The position numbers and the translations under genes are program-made. Under the pieces are notes generated by a model. It did not search any database. It saw only the letters and a program-made list of their open reading frames with translations, and was not told where the DNA came from. A DNA stretch of 64,000 nucleotides from Amaurobius ferox (Eukaryota > Arthropoda > Arachnida > Araneae > Amaurobiidae), in NCBI GenBank assembly GCA_951213105.1, contig OX578153.1, positions 58,848,520 through 58,912,519 of the forward strand, written 5' to 3'. Below are positions 11,079 through 20,936 of this stretch, in pieces; within the stretch, counting starts at the first letter, position 1, and each line of letters opens with the position of its first letter.

Positions 11079-12172
11079 CGCAAGGATCCATCCTGGGCCC
11101 GACACTCTTTAACATATATCTAAATGACATTCCCAGGACCCCAGACACGGAGCTGGCACTCTATGCAGACGACAGCGCGATACTTGCAAAACACCCTTAC
11201 GTCTCAGTAATGCACAGGCAGCTACAACAACACTTAGACATACTCCAAACATGGCTGGAAAAATAGCGAATAAAATTAAATCCCAATAAATGTCATTGGA
11301 TTTATTTCTCAAGAAAACGTAAACCTCCGCCTCCTCTGTACATAAACAACCATGCCCTAAAAGCGGAAAAATCTACTAAATACCTAGGTGTAACGATAGA
11401 CTCCCACCTAACTTGGAAACTGCACGTAACGAACATAATCAAAAAAGCGTATATAACCATAGGAGCCTTATACCCAATGATAGGAAACGGAAATCTAAGT
11501 TATCAAAATAAACTCCTAATTTATAAATCGGTCATACGCCCGGGAATTCTGTATGCAGCACCCGTATGGGGATATGCCTGTAAAACTATCATAGACTTAT
11601 TAGAGACAATACAAAACAAAACCCTAAGGATTATAAGGAAAGCCCCTAGATACTTAAGAAACTCGGTAATTAGGAAAGACTTCAAAATAAAAACTGTTAG
11701 AGCCCAAATTAAAAAGCTAGCGCTTAAATTCTACAAAAATCTGCCATCTGTCCCAAATGAACTATTATTTAATCTGCATGACTATGATCATCGCAAGGCT
11801 GAATCTCGTAAGAGACCCCGCTCGGTACTTAACTTTGATATTCGGTACTAGGAACGTCCCACCTTAATCAGTTGATATTAACGAAAACTCGCGATCTTTG
11901 CTTTTCTACAAAATGTTTAAAATCCTAAACTGCTAAAATGCTAGGTTACCCTCAGATCTGCATCAACCCCCCAAACTGCTTAAACTCTTAATGTGCAACA
12001 AACTGCCACACTAGGAGCTAGGACAAATAATAAAAACAGTAAATCAAAAACCTCGAACCTCCAACTATGGACCAATGAAATAATGTCACAGTATGAAGAT
12101 AAGAACCACACCTAGAGATTGGAGATTATAGGCGCTTCGCGCCTAGTGCTCTGTTCTGGACGAAACTCTATA
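11079..12172 (+). mobile_element. 5'-truncated jockey-like non-LTR retrotransposon
   Basis: It is bounded by a perfect 13-bp target duplication, GGTGTGCAAGGAC, at 11066-11078 and 12173-12185. It starts inside reverse transcriptase at PQGSILGPTLFNIYLNDI and includes YADDSAIL. It continues to the thumb (KYLGVTIDSHLTWK) and a C-terminal tail ending at the TAG at 11849-11851. One in-frame TAG at 11264-11266 interrupts it. The 3' UTR runs to 12172. The insertion leaves the upstream transposase frame in register with the RT frame. Confidence 0.9.
12130..12144 (+). other. 3'-UTR hairpin of the jockey-like element
   Basis: AGGCGC-TTC-GCGCCT is a perfect 6-bp stem with a 3-nt loop, ~28 bp from the 3' end of the element. 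Its position suits a template-recognition structure for the retrotransposon's own reverse transcriptase, but that role is inference. Confidence 0.5.
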
Positions 12173-13639
12173 GGTGTGCAAGGACAGGAGCAAACAGATT
12201 ATCAACGTCGTCTAGATTTTTGTAATTGGGCTCTAAATCAGGGAGATGCAAATTCCTTTTTCCTAAAAAACGTAATTTGGACTGACGAATGCTACTTTAA
12301 ACAAGATGAGTGCATAAATCCTCAAAATGAGCACTTCTGGTCTCACACAAATCCATTCGTGGTACGTGATATTCATCATCAGAAACAATTTTCTGTGAAT
12401 GTATAGTGTAGTATTTTCAGAAACCGTTTACTTGGACCCCCAGAATACTATATTAGTCTGTGCTTGGACCCATACTGTATGATGGTGCGTTGACGGGTGA
12501 CAGATATTTTAATGAGATTCTGAATGCAGTTATTCCTGATTTTATGGATGAACTGCCCCTAACAGTACTTCCACATGTATGGTTTCAACAGGACGGATCT
12601 CCAGCTCACCATACTACAGTTGTGAAACACTGGTTAAATAACGAGTTTCAAGTGGATTGGCTTGCATGGGCCAGTCGAATTTCCCCCTAGATCGCCTGAT
12701 TTAACGCCTATGGATTTTTATTTGTGGGGTCGTTTACGGACAGCTGTTTATCTATCACCTCCCTTAAATAAAGCAGAGTTGCAACAACGCACTCAAGATG
12801 GTTGTCGTGACATCGCCGAACAAGAAAAGTACACATAAGTGTTATCATCGAGTACACAGAAGTGTTATCAGGCGAATGCAGCTCTGTATTGGCATGAATG
12901 GAAAAAAAACATTTTGGACAAGCTTTGTAATCTTTGTATAAAATTATTATTTCTACACAGTGTAGATACTTTTGTACCAATAAATTGCAAAATTATTATT
13001 TATTTATGTAATCATTGTTTTGTTTCGTAATTTGTGTATGACCCCTGAAATGCGGTCTGCCGACATGATTTTTCCCCTCTGAGAACCTATGTCGATGCAT
13101 CGAAAAGTGGTTTAAGTCAGCATTTTTGTCTTTTCATATCTCTGGGGCGTTTTATGATAAAATGCTGAAATTTTGTACATCACCTTATTAGTGTATGGAG
13201 CACATTTTACTCATTGGAAATGTTTTTGTACGGGGACCGTATAAACATTTAAATTTTTGTATTTCTTAAAATTTAATTCCCTTGAAAATTTTAATCGATT
13301 TCATAAAATTCTGTACCCTTTTTTACGCAACTTTGTAATTTATTATATATGTCTAAGATCAATATTTAAGGAATAAAAACCGGGGTCAATGTTTTTGGGA
13401 CACCCTGTATTATAAAAAAAAGCCAGGTGCAGCCGCTAACCAATTCCTTTTAAAATAGAGAGCTTTTCTGTCAAGACTGGTGCTGGTCCAATGGCGTCAA
13501 ATAATTTGCAATTCGGCCTGATGATTTAGAATACTTATGATAAAATGCTGAAATTTTGTTGTGAGATATGTTGCCATATATCGCCTCCTATGGTTAGAAG
13601 CAGATAGAAATTTCTATGATATTTTTACACTACTTTTCT

Positions 13640-13885
13640 ATGAACATTTTATTTTCTTTATTGTATCTCCAAAATCTAATCTTTCATTGTTGAAAACGCT
13701 GTTGCCACCTCAAAAGAAGTAATATTTAGATGGATTAATTTTCATTGTTGGAAACGCTGTTGCCATTTCAAAAACAATAACATTTAAATTATGTATTTAA
13801 ACAATTAAAAATGCATTAGTTATTCAAAGCTTTTTTTATATATTGCTTCTTTTGAAATGGCAACAGCGATTTCAACAATTAATCG
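13640..13885. repeat. Direct and inverted repeats of a ~35-bp GCTGTTGCCATTTC unit
   Basis: CATTGTTGAAAACGCTGTTG (~13685) and CATTGTTGGAAACGCTGTTG (~13743) are direct repeats. The sequence near 13850-13880 (TTTTGAAATGGCAACAGCG) is their inverted copy. The arrangement can fold into a ~35-bp stem and resembles the core of a small foldback element. Confidence 0.6.
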
Positions 13886-13929
13886 GAATTGTTCATGACA
13901 ATAATGCTTGCAAAACGCTCTGTTTGTTT

Positions 13930-15060
13930 ATAAGGCTGCTATGCAGGTGTAACGAAAGAGCTTGCGAAGCGAACTTCGGCGATAAAAGCACTGCTATAGA
14001 CAGGGGGGGGGGGGGAGATCCCGAGTCCCGGGTCTTGTGAGCAGTAGCGTGCAGGGTACACAAAGGTGGTGGTGTATGCCAGCTGGGTTGAAAAAGCTCG
14101 TGAAGCCGGAGTTGGTGAGCGACAGGAATTATGTGACGGCTCCAACGGGTGTATTACGCCTGTGCAGCAGGCTGCTAGAAAGGGCTCGCGACGCTATTTA
14201 TGGGGGTTGGGGAGCGTCAGCCAGCAGGGGGAGGAGCCCCTAGGCATTTTCACATGCGTGGCAGTAGTGAATAACGAGCTCGTTAAGCGAAATCGGCCGG
14301 TTAATGAGCGGACAAGGGGCGAGGCCCTGGAATTCAAGAAGTTTGCGAACATCAACGAGCTGTTAAAGGGCACGCGGGGCTGGGTTAAAGAGCTCGGGAA
14401 ACGAATTTGAAAGGATGGCGAGCGTCAGAGAACACTGGATGAAGCCCCAATGGGTGTAAACCACTTGCATACTGCTTTATGAACAAATAGCAAAACGTAC
14501 AGTTCTGAAACTTTACATATGAGCCCGTAAAGGTGTAAAATGGGCTTAGAATTTTGTTTTAGGCTAATTAAACACTATATAATTAGATTTTGCATTCCCA
14601 GTATAAGCAAAGATTTAATTGATTAATCCAATTTTGTGATTGGTTTATGTCTGAGGGCATGGAGACCGGGTAGAATGAAAGAACACGCGAAGCTGTTTTC
14701 GGGACTTGGTAAAAATCAGCGAACTAGAGGCAAAGCTCCAACATCTGGGTAGCAGGCGTAAAGAAAGGGCTGACTAAGCAATCTCCAGCGAATAATGGGC
14801 TGCATAGAACAGAGAACGAAGACACCAAACCCTGGAAGTTAGCGAGCAATAGACAAAAAGGTGGACACAAGTCCTGTGCAGTGGCGAAATAGCTCGCGAA
14901 GCGATATCCTGGAATTGAGTGTTAAAGAACAAAGGACAGCCCCTAACGGAAATATTATCTGGCGAAGTGACTTCAGCGAGTAGTCAGTCCCTCGACACGG
15001 GAAGCGAGTTACAGGGGTTGCCGAATGTTAGCTAGCAATATACGGAGTCCCCTAGTTTAT
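13930..15060. other. GC-rich block of unknown origin with a recurring GAGCTCGCGAAGCGA motif
   Basis: Base composition is clearly richer in G+C than the flanks, and a G-run sits at 14002-14015. Variants of GAGCTYGYGAAGCGA recur at 13958, 14276, 14390 and 14890, with shorter forms near 14685, 14952 and 15000. One frame is open for 114 codons (14066-14410), but it has no recognisable motif and no conserved start context. No family is recognised. Confidence 0.4.
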
Positions 15061-16035
15061 ATAAATATCAGTTTAGCAACTCTTAAAATTTCTGTGTTTC
15101 AGTAGTTCATCAAATTTATAAATTTAAATGCGTAGAAGGTAGCATGTTATTCGTGTGAAGAACAGTAATTTCAATTTCTAATTGTTTTTGGTGGCGACAT
15201 CTAGCGAGAGGGAATATAACTATACTCTGATTCTACAAACTCTTGATTTTAATGCTGCCATCTATGAACAATTTCTTGGAGTTGTTATTATAAGAACTAT
15301 TTGCAAAAGTATTTACAGCTAAAAGATACACCCTAAACTACATAATTTGCGGTCTTAGTGTTCTAGGATTGGTGATAGAAAAGTATATAGATTGTTTAAA
15401 GAAAACAAATTTTTACGAATTTCTTCATGAATTATTTCCAATCGGATTTTTTTTTATTTTGGGGGGGAAATTACATTAAATGAAAAATTACATTAATTTG
15501 GTAAATATTACATTTTAACTAGGAAAAATTAACGCTCAAGCTAATTATAATTTTTGTTAATTCAATCTAACATTAATATAATATATGGAGTCAATTTCAA
15601 AATTTGCAATTATCTTTTAACTTCTATCATTTAAAATAACTTGTATTAATCGCTGGATTTTACTTTCACTTCAAATATGAAAAGACACTAAACAGTAAAT
15701 TATAATGGAAATTAGATAAATCTTTAAAGAAATGAATCATTATAAAACAAATTTTTAAATTTGAAATATTAAAAATATGCAAAATTTATTTATAACAGCA
15801 CACTGTTATTCACAATCAACTAACAGTTTAAGTTAACATTTACTGCAGTTGCTTTATGCAAATTGTAATAAGGAAATTAAAACTATATTTTAGAGTTGAA
15901 ATAAAATGTTCACAGATCTCTAGCACTTCTTCCCATTAGCATAACCAAAATCTTGGATAAACTAACCAAATGGCGAGCAATTTCATATCACTGAATTTCA
16001 TTTCCAGTATGGACCCTACCCCTACACAGAACTAG

Positions 16036-16090
16036 TGTTGTTGTTGTTGAGACCCAGACCGTCCGACCTACCAGAAAGGTGTAAGGTAAC
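16036..16090 (-). repeat. SINE-like repeat, 3' half with (GTT)n
   Basis: The reverse complement of this stretch matches 2861-2914: TTACCTTACA, then TTTCTGGTAGRTCGGA, GGTCTRGGTCTCAAC and the AAC tail. It is 5'-truncated, as is common for retroposed SINEs. Confidence 0.55.
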
Positions 16091-16138
16091 TACACAGAAC
16101 TAGTGTAATATTTTTCCACCTATGCAGTTTATGACACG

Positions 16139-16164
16139 CCCCCCCCCCCCCCCCCCCCCCCCCC
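16139..16164. repeat. Poly-C tract, 26 nt
   Basis: Uninterrupted C-run. Other long G or C runs occur at 8993-9007, 14002-14015, 45481-45497, 50966-50979 and 58590-58602, a noticeable tendency in otherwise AT-rich sequence. Confidence 0.95.
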
Positions 16165-16799
16165 GTCCTTTCTGATTGTACCACTGATTCTTCACTAATT
16201 TGAAAACAATAGAGCTATTCCTCTCTCTTTGAGACATTATTTACACTTCAACTTGATTTTTAATATTTTTATCGCTTGTATGTTAGGAAAAATTTATTTT
16301 GGCAACAGCTTGCTGCTTGTATATTGGTTCTCAACAGTCATACTATAAATACCAGAACCTCCAGTTTACAGTCATTGGGATTGACATTTGGAATCCCTAT
16401 AAACAGGAATACATACTAAGATTTCCCCAAAGATTCAAAACTGATACCTTTGGATCTGCAAGCTAGATCACTAACAAGTCGACCAAACAATTTAAGTTAA
16501 AAAAAATTGATAAAAATTCATGTGTTTGCAACTGCATAGGAAATTTCGTTGCTTGAAAGTTTCTTTGCTTGAAAAGTTTTTTTAAAACAGAAAACTTGGT
16601 CAACAGTCTCTTTTTTGCAAGTAAAAAATCTTAATACTTTTTAAATGCACTAAAATTCTGTAATTTTTTCTAAATAACTTGCATTTCAGGTGACTTATGG
16701 ATAAAAAAGAAAACATGTCCGATGCACTTATTTTTTTTTTTTTTTTAATGCAAATTGACATTTTTGTAAAAAATATAGGGTTAAGGCTCACAACACATA

Positions 16800-17165
16800 T
16801 ATAATTTGAGAAATTGTGACAGAGATGAAATATATTGAAAAAACATTTATACAAATATGGTGAACCCCGGAAGTTCTTGTGCTATTCAAGGTCAATAAAT
16901 ATGTATGAAAAATATTTACATTGGGACTTTTTAAGATATATTTTGACACACATATAATTTTTCACATCTGATCATTAATTCAGTGTCCAAAGGGGAAATT
17001 GGGACAGAGATGAAATACATTGAAAAACCATTTATACAATTATGATAACTCCCGGAGGTTCTTGTGCTATTGAAGGACAATAAACATGTATTCAAAAGTT
17101 TTACATTGGGACTTCTTAAAGATATATTTTGAAGCTTTCACTACATATATAATTGTGTACTGCAT
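16800..17165 (+). repeat. Two-copy tandem duplication, ~185-bp unit
   Basis: GACAGAGATGAAATAYATTG occurs at 16818 and 17003. It is followed in both copies by AYCATTTATACAA, a CCCGGARGTTCTTGTGCTAT phrase and TTACATTGGGACTT. The copies are diverged at perhaps 15 percent. Confidence 0.75.
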
Positions 17166-17864
17166 ACTATTCATTTTCATTACTATTGTATTTTTGTTGA
17201 GATGAAAAGGTGAAATTCAATCATGTACATATGCAGATTACCATCATATTGCCAAGCAGTCTTTCAAAAATTACTAATACATAAAACTTAGCTATAAAAA
17301 CCCATAACTACTAAAACAGGAAATTTTGGTCCAAGTTTGGCCGAGTACAGTGATTTTTGGAAAAGTATAAGAAATTGTTTTAAAGATAATCTTAATATTT
17401 TCTCTAAAGCATTTAAAAGAAAAAGCCTGGGACATTTTCATATTTCCTTGAAGTTCAGCAAAAAATGTAAAAATTAGTAATTTCTAAAAAAAAAAACGTG
17501 CAGAAAATTTAATGACAGCTACGATTTAGTATTTGAAATTCATCAAGCGTGGTCTTATATCACTTTTTCTAATATTTTGACAAATAATAACTTAATTCGT
17601 ATAAGCAATCAATTTAAAAATGGAATTTTTAATATTAAAAAACTTAACACTTTACTGGATAAAATTTTCCTTTAGTGGATATGGGAATGGAACTTTGTGG
17701 GTCCTGTGTAAGAAATACAAGGATCACACTGAAATTTTTGAGACAGGGGCAAATGATATGCCCTAGAAAAAAATTATTGGTTTTATATTTAAAATTAAAG
17801 TCTTTTATGTCCACAGACGATAATTTATGGCAATAATTACAATTTAGCTATCGTAGAATAAATT

Positions 17865-18819
17865 TTGAAAGAAAAGAAAATGGAGTTAATGCGAGAGCTT
17901 TATCTAGCTATGATTTTCAATGATTATACAGTGGGGTTAAATCAAAAAGAATGTCTTCGGCATCTACAATTAGCATATGGAAATGATGCTCCATCTCGTG
18001 TCACTGTATTCAGATGGTATACAGAGTCTAGAAGGGATCAAAATTCTTTCCTGGATGAAGAAAACACAGGAAGACCCTTGCCAGCTGTAGTCCCTGAAAA
18101 TGTGTCGTTCATTCGAAAAATTTTAATCGATGATAATCGCTGCACCTACCAAATGATACAGAAGGAACTTAACATTGGATCTGCAGCTATATATAAAATT
18201 ATTCATGAAAAAATATATATGAAAAAATTAGTTTGTCGTTGGGTCCTCCATAATTTAACAGAACACCAAAAAGCAGAGTGTGTCAGAATCAATAAAGAAA
18301 CCCTAAAATTACTTAATGATAGTGGATACCACATTATTTTTAAAATCATAACTGGTGATGAAACGTACACACCATTTTTTGACATTCCAACACATCAAGA
18401 AAATAAAGTATGGGTCTTTGAAGATGACCCCAAACCAACAATGGTGAAACAACAAAAAACGATGAAAAAAGTAATGTATGCCATGTTCTTCAGAAGTACA
18501 GGTCTGGTCAAAGTCATAAAGTTAGAGAGACAGAAGACAGTTACAGCTAACTGGTACACCACTAAGTGTCTCTGAAATTCTTCAGGAAGTGAATGTTAGG
18601 AGACTCATGCTTCACCATGACAATGCATCTTCTGATTCAGCAAGAATGACAGTCGAATTTCTTGAACAAAAAAACATCAAAGTGATAGAACATCCACCCT
18701 ATTTTCCTGATCTTGCTATATGTGACTTTTGGCTATTTTTTAATCTAAAAAAATTAAACAGGTGTCGCTTTCATTCCGAAGATAAGAATGATGAAGCTAT
18801 AAAAGCATATTTTTCATAG
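17865..18819 (+). pseudogene. mariner transposase, frameshifted
   Basis: About 310 codons in two frames. The first frame (17865 to ~18568) starts near MELMRELYLAMIFNDYTVGL and includes the helix-turn-helix region, FRWYTE and GDETY (first catalytic Asp, ~18355). The second frame (to 18819) has MLHHDNAS (second Asp, ~18618) and HPPYFPDLAICDFWLFF (third Asp, ~18724). There are 34 residues between the last two, the mariner D34D signature. The frameshift lies near 18568, where TGA would otherwise follow TTKCL. The product is therefore inactive as it stands. Confidence 0.92.
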
Positions 18820-19673
18820 ATTCCAAAAAATGGATGGCTTGAAGCATTTAATCTTTGGAAAATTTGCCTACAAAAATGGATTGATGTTGGAGGGTAGTAC
18901 TTTGAACACTCCTAAGAGTTGGTAAGTTTAACATGTACCACTCTCCACTAAATGATGCCTGAGCCTTGACGGGGTGGTGGAGCTTGCGTGATCCGATGAT
19001 CCTAAGAGCTATGCCGGCGGTAGCTTCGGCTACTGGTAGGGTCTCCCTTGCCGGACAGGTCGAAGGTGAGGCTCCAGACCAAATGAGGCGTCCTGGTCCT
19101 CCAGGTTGGGGGTTGGAAGTGATGCACTTAGTCTCACTCTGTAAAATCCTCAGGGATCCATTTCTTTTGTGGATACGGGTGTTGCTATCCCGAGGTACCC
19201 GAGCAAACTTTTTCTTCTAGCTGTAGATTGCATCAATGCCAAGCCCCTAGTAAACTTCACTTCTGCCTTATGGGCCTTAGTACCACTCTTCAGCCTCTGC
19301 CGTAAGGTATACCGTTTGGGCTCGGGAACGGGACCAGGTGGCTGTGTGGCGAAAAGGGCAAAGCGGCGTGCATCTGTAGTATTGCTTTCAAGAAACGTTT
19401 GTAGTAAACGGTTCCAGAGGTCGAGTCCCTTGGTTGCGTTGGTTGGATGGTGGGGAGCGCTTCATATCGAGAAATCCCCCTTGGATCCTTGCTGATCCCT
19501 GGGCCCTGTGTACCTGGTGCACGTTATGGCCCGCTCCTTATCATCCAGCTTTGCGAATGACTCCGGCGGTTACACTTTTCACGTTAGAAAAGTGTGGGGA
19601 GACGGAGCCTAGCGGGGGCTTCGATCGAACTGGAAGTAATCCGTGGTTCTTTTCTCTCTTTTATGGTTACAGC

Positions 19674-20906
19674 ATGGAGCAATCAGATGAGACTTTTCTG
19701 AGTTTTCCTGGTTCTCCGTGTTGTGGCAGCGAAAGTGTAGGATTATTGAAAGGATTGGGTTCATCTTCGGGTGTTTCCCAATCAGCCATTGAAACAACCC
19801 CTTTGGGGTTGGATCTTGGCAAAAAGGAGGAAGCCTGCAGTCCGGCTGTGGAAGGAAGTGGAGTCGCGAACCTCGGTGACCGACACACTGAAACCATGGC
19901 TGTGACGCAGGGTATACTCACTAAAGCACAGAGGCGCAGGAGGAGGCGCACGCCTAGGCAGTTGGACCAGAGGCTTGCAAAAGCTGGCACTGTCACAGAG
20001 AAGGTCGGAGGTACCAAACGACTTAGGTCGGTAGGAGCCACACCTTCTCCAAGAGATCTAGTCGTTATGAAGAGATCAAGGACGGACATCCAACCTGGAA
20101 CATATGCTCAGGCAGTCCAGGTTATTAAGATGGCTATCGTCAAGAATTCCTTCCCTTCTAGTAAGCTGAGCAAGGAAGAGGTTGATATCATCCAGATGGT
20201 GACTCTCGATAAAATAGATGAGATCCCCACTGGTGAGCAACTTCCGAAGATCCATAGCTTTAGCTTAAATGCTGGAACTTTGGTTCTTCATTGATATGAT
20301 GCAAATACTGTGGAATGGATCAAGAGAACCTTCCATAATGACAGTCAGGTTTTGGGAGAGGCACTTATAGTATTGAGTGCTAATGACCTTCCCAAACCTG
20401 TCAAGGTGGCCTTCAAGACCAGAGACGTGTACACTAAGGAGCCGAGTGTTTTGCTGAAACGGCTGAACCGTTTCAACCCGGAGTTGAAGTCTGAGGAGTG
20501 GCGTGTTCTGCAAAATTTTGTGGAACCCCACTCTGTAAGATGGATCTTCGAGGTGGATTCGGAGGCTGCGGAAGCGATTCGCAAAGCTGACCTTGGTGCC
20601 TTCACCGGTTTGGATCGTGGAGTCTTTAAGATTCTACGAGATCCAAACGAAAAGCCTAAAGGGAAGATGGAGACGGAGGAACAGCCAGTAGACCGGGCGA
20701 CCTCCTCTCAGGTAAGTATTGGTAGTCTTGAGACTATGATACCTAAACTTAATGATCTAGAAATTGCTTCTGGTTCTGATGTTACACTTCATGCTAACCC
20801 TCTGATTTCGGATGAAGAGTTGGAAAAACGCATGAAGGATTTTGACAATGATATTATGCTAGATGCTGATCATTGTCATGTTACTAGGAGGGCCTCTCTC
20901 TCCTAG
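19674..20906 (+). CDS. ORF1 (gag-like) of the non-LTR retrotransposon, one internal stop
   Basis: About 410 codons from ATG 19674 (MEQSDETFLSF) to TAG at 20906. A single in-frame TGA (20292-20294) splits it. The N-terminal half is basic (KAQRRRRRRTPRQLDQRLAK), suiting nucleic-acid binding. The middle region (VEWIKRTF through FEVDSEAAEAI) resembles the RRM-like middle of other non-LTR ORF1 proteins. I see no CCHC zinc knuckle, which is unusual for this group. ORF2 follows in the same frame after ~30 bp. Confidence 0.8.
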
Positions 20907-20936
20907 GTTTTCTCTGCCCTCTTCTTGTTTTTGTTT

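Larger units (their letters stand above)
10742..12838 (+). pseudogene. Transposase of the long-TIR Tc1/mariner element, interrupted
   Basis: The N-terminal part (10742-11078) reads LYSLCNRNANETAREYQ and a helix-turn-helix with VPRATVCKILR. The C-terminal part resumes at 12186 after a retrotransposon insertion. Catalytic acidic residues are in WTDECYF (~12282), WFQQDGSPAHH (~12590) and SPDLTPMDFYLWG (~12713). Stops and frameshifts fall near 12404, 12440 and 12690, so it is inactive. The layout resembles the mariner-like transposases abundant in spiders and ants that carry VWFQQDGAPAH and PDLNPLDFFLWG motifs. Confidence 0.85.
9988..13407 (+). mobile_element. Tc1/mariner-superfamily transposon with ~270-bp TIRs
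   Basis: The left end TA-CAGGATGTCCCAAAAACATT and right end GTTTTTGGGACACCCTG-TA are inverted. The match continues for about 270 bp (to ~10260 and from ~13130), including ATTTTATGAAATCGAT and AAAATGCTGAAATTTTGTAC. The TA target duplications are at 9986-9987 and 13408-13409. Without the inner insertion the element is ~2.3 kb, unusually long, with long TIRs. It encodes one broken DDD/E transposase. Confidence 0.85.
15061..16790. other. No recognisable gene; contains a 26-nt poly-C run
   Basis: AT-rich sequence. Apart from the SINE fragment (16036-16090) the only notable feature is an uninterrupted C-run at 16139-16164. Confidence 0.4.

Noticed and set aside
14066..14410. 114-codon frame in the GC-rich block
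   Set aside because: GC-rich DNA gives long frames by chance; two overlapping frames of similar length exist and neither has a recognisable domain.
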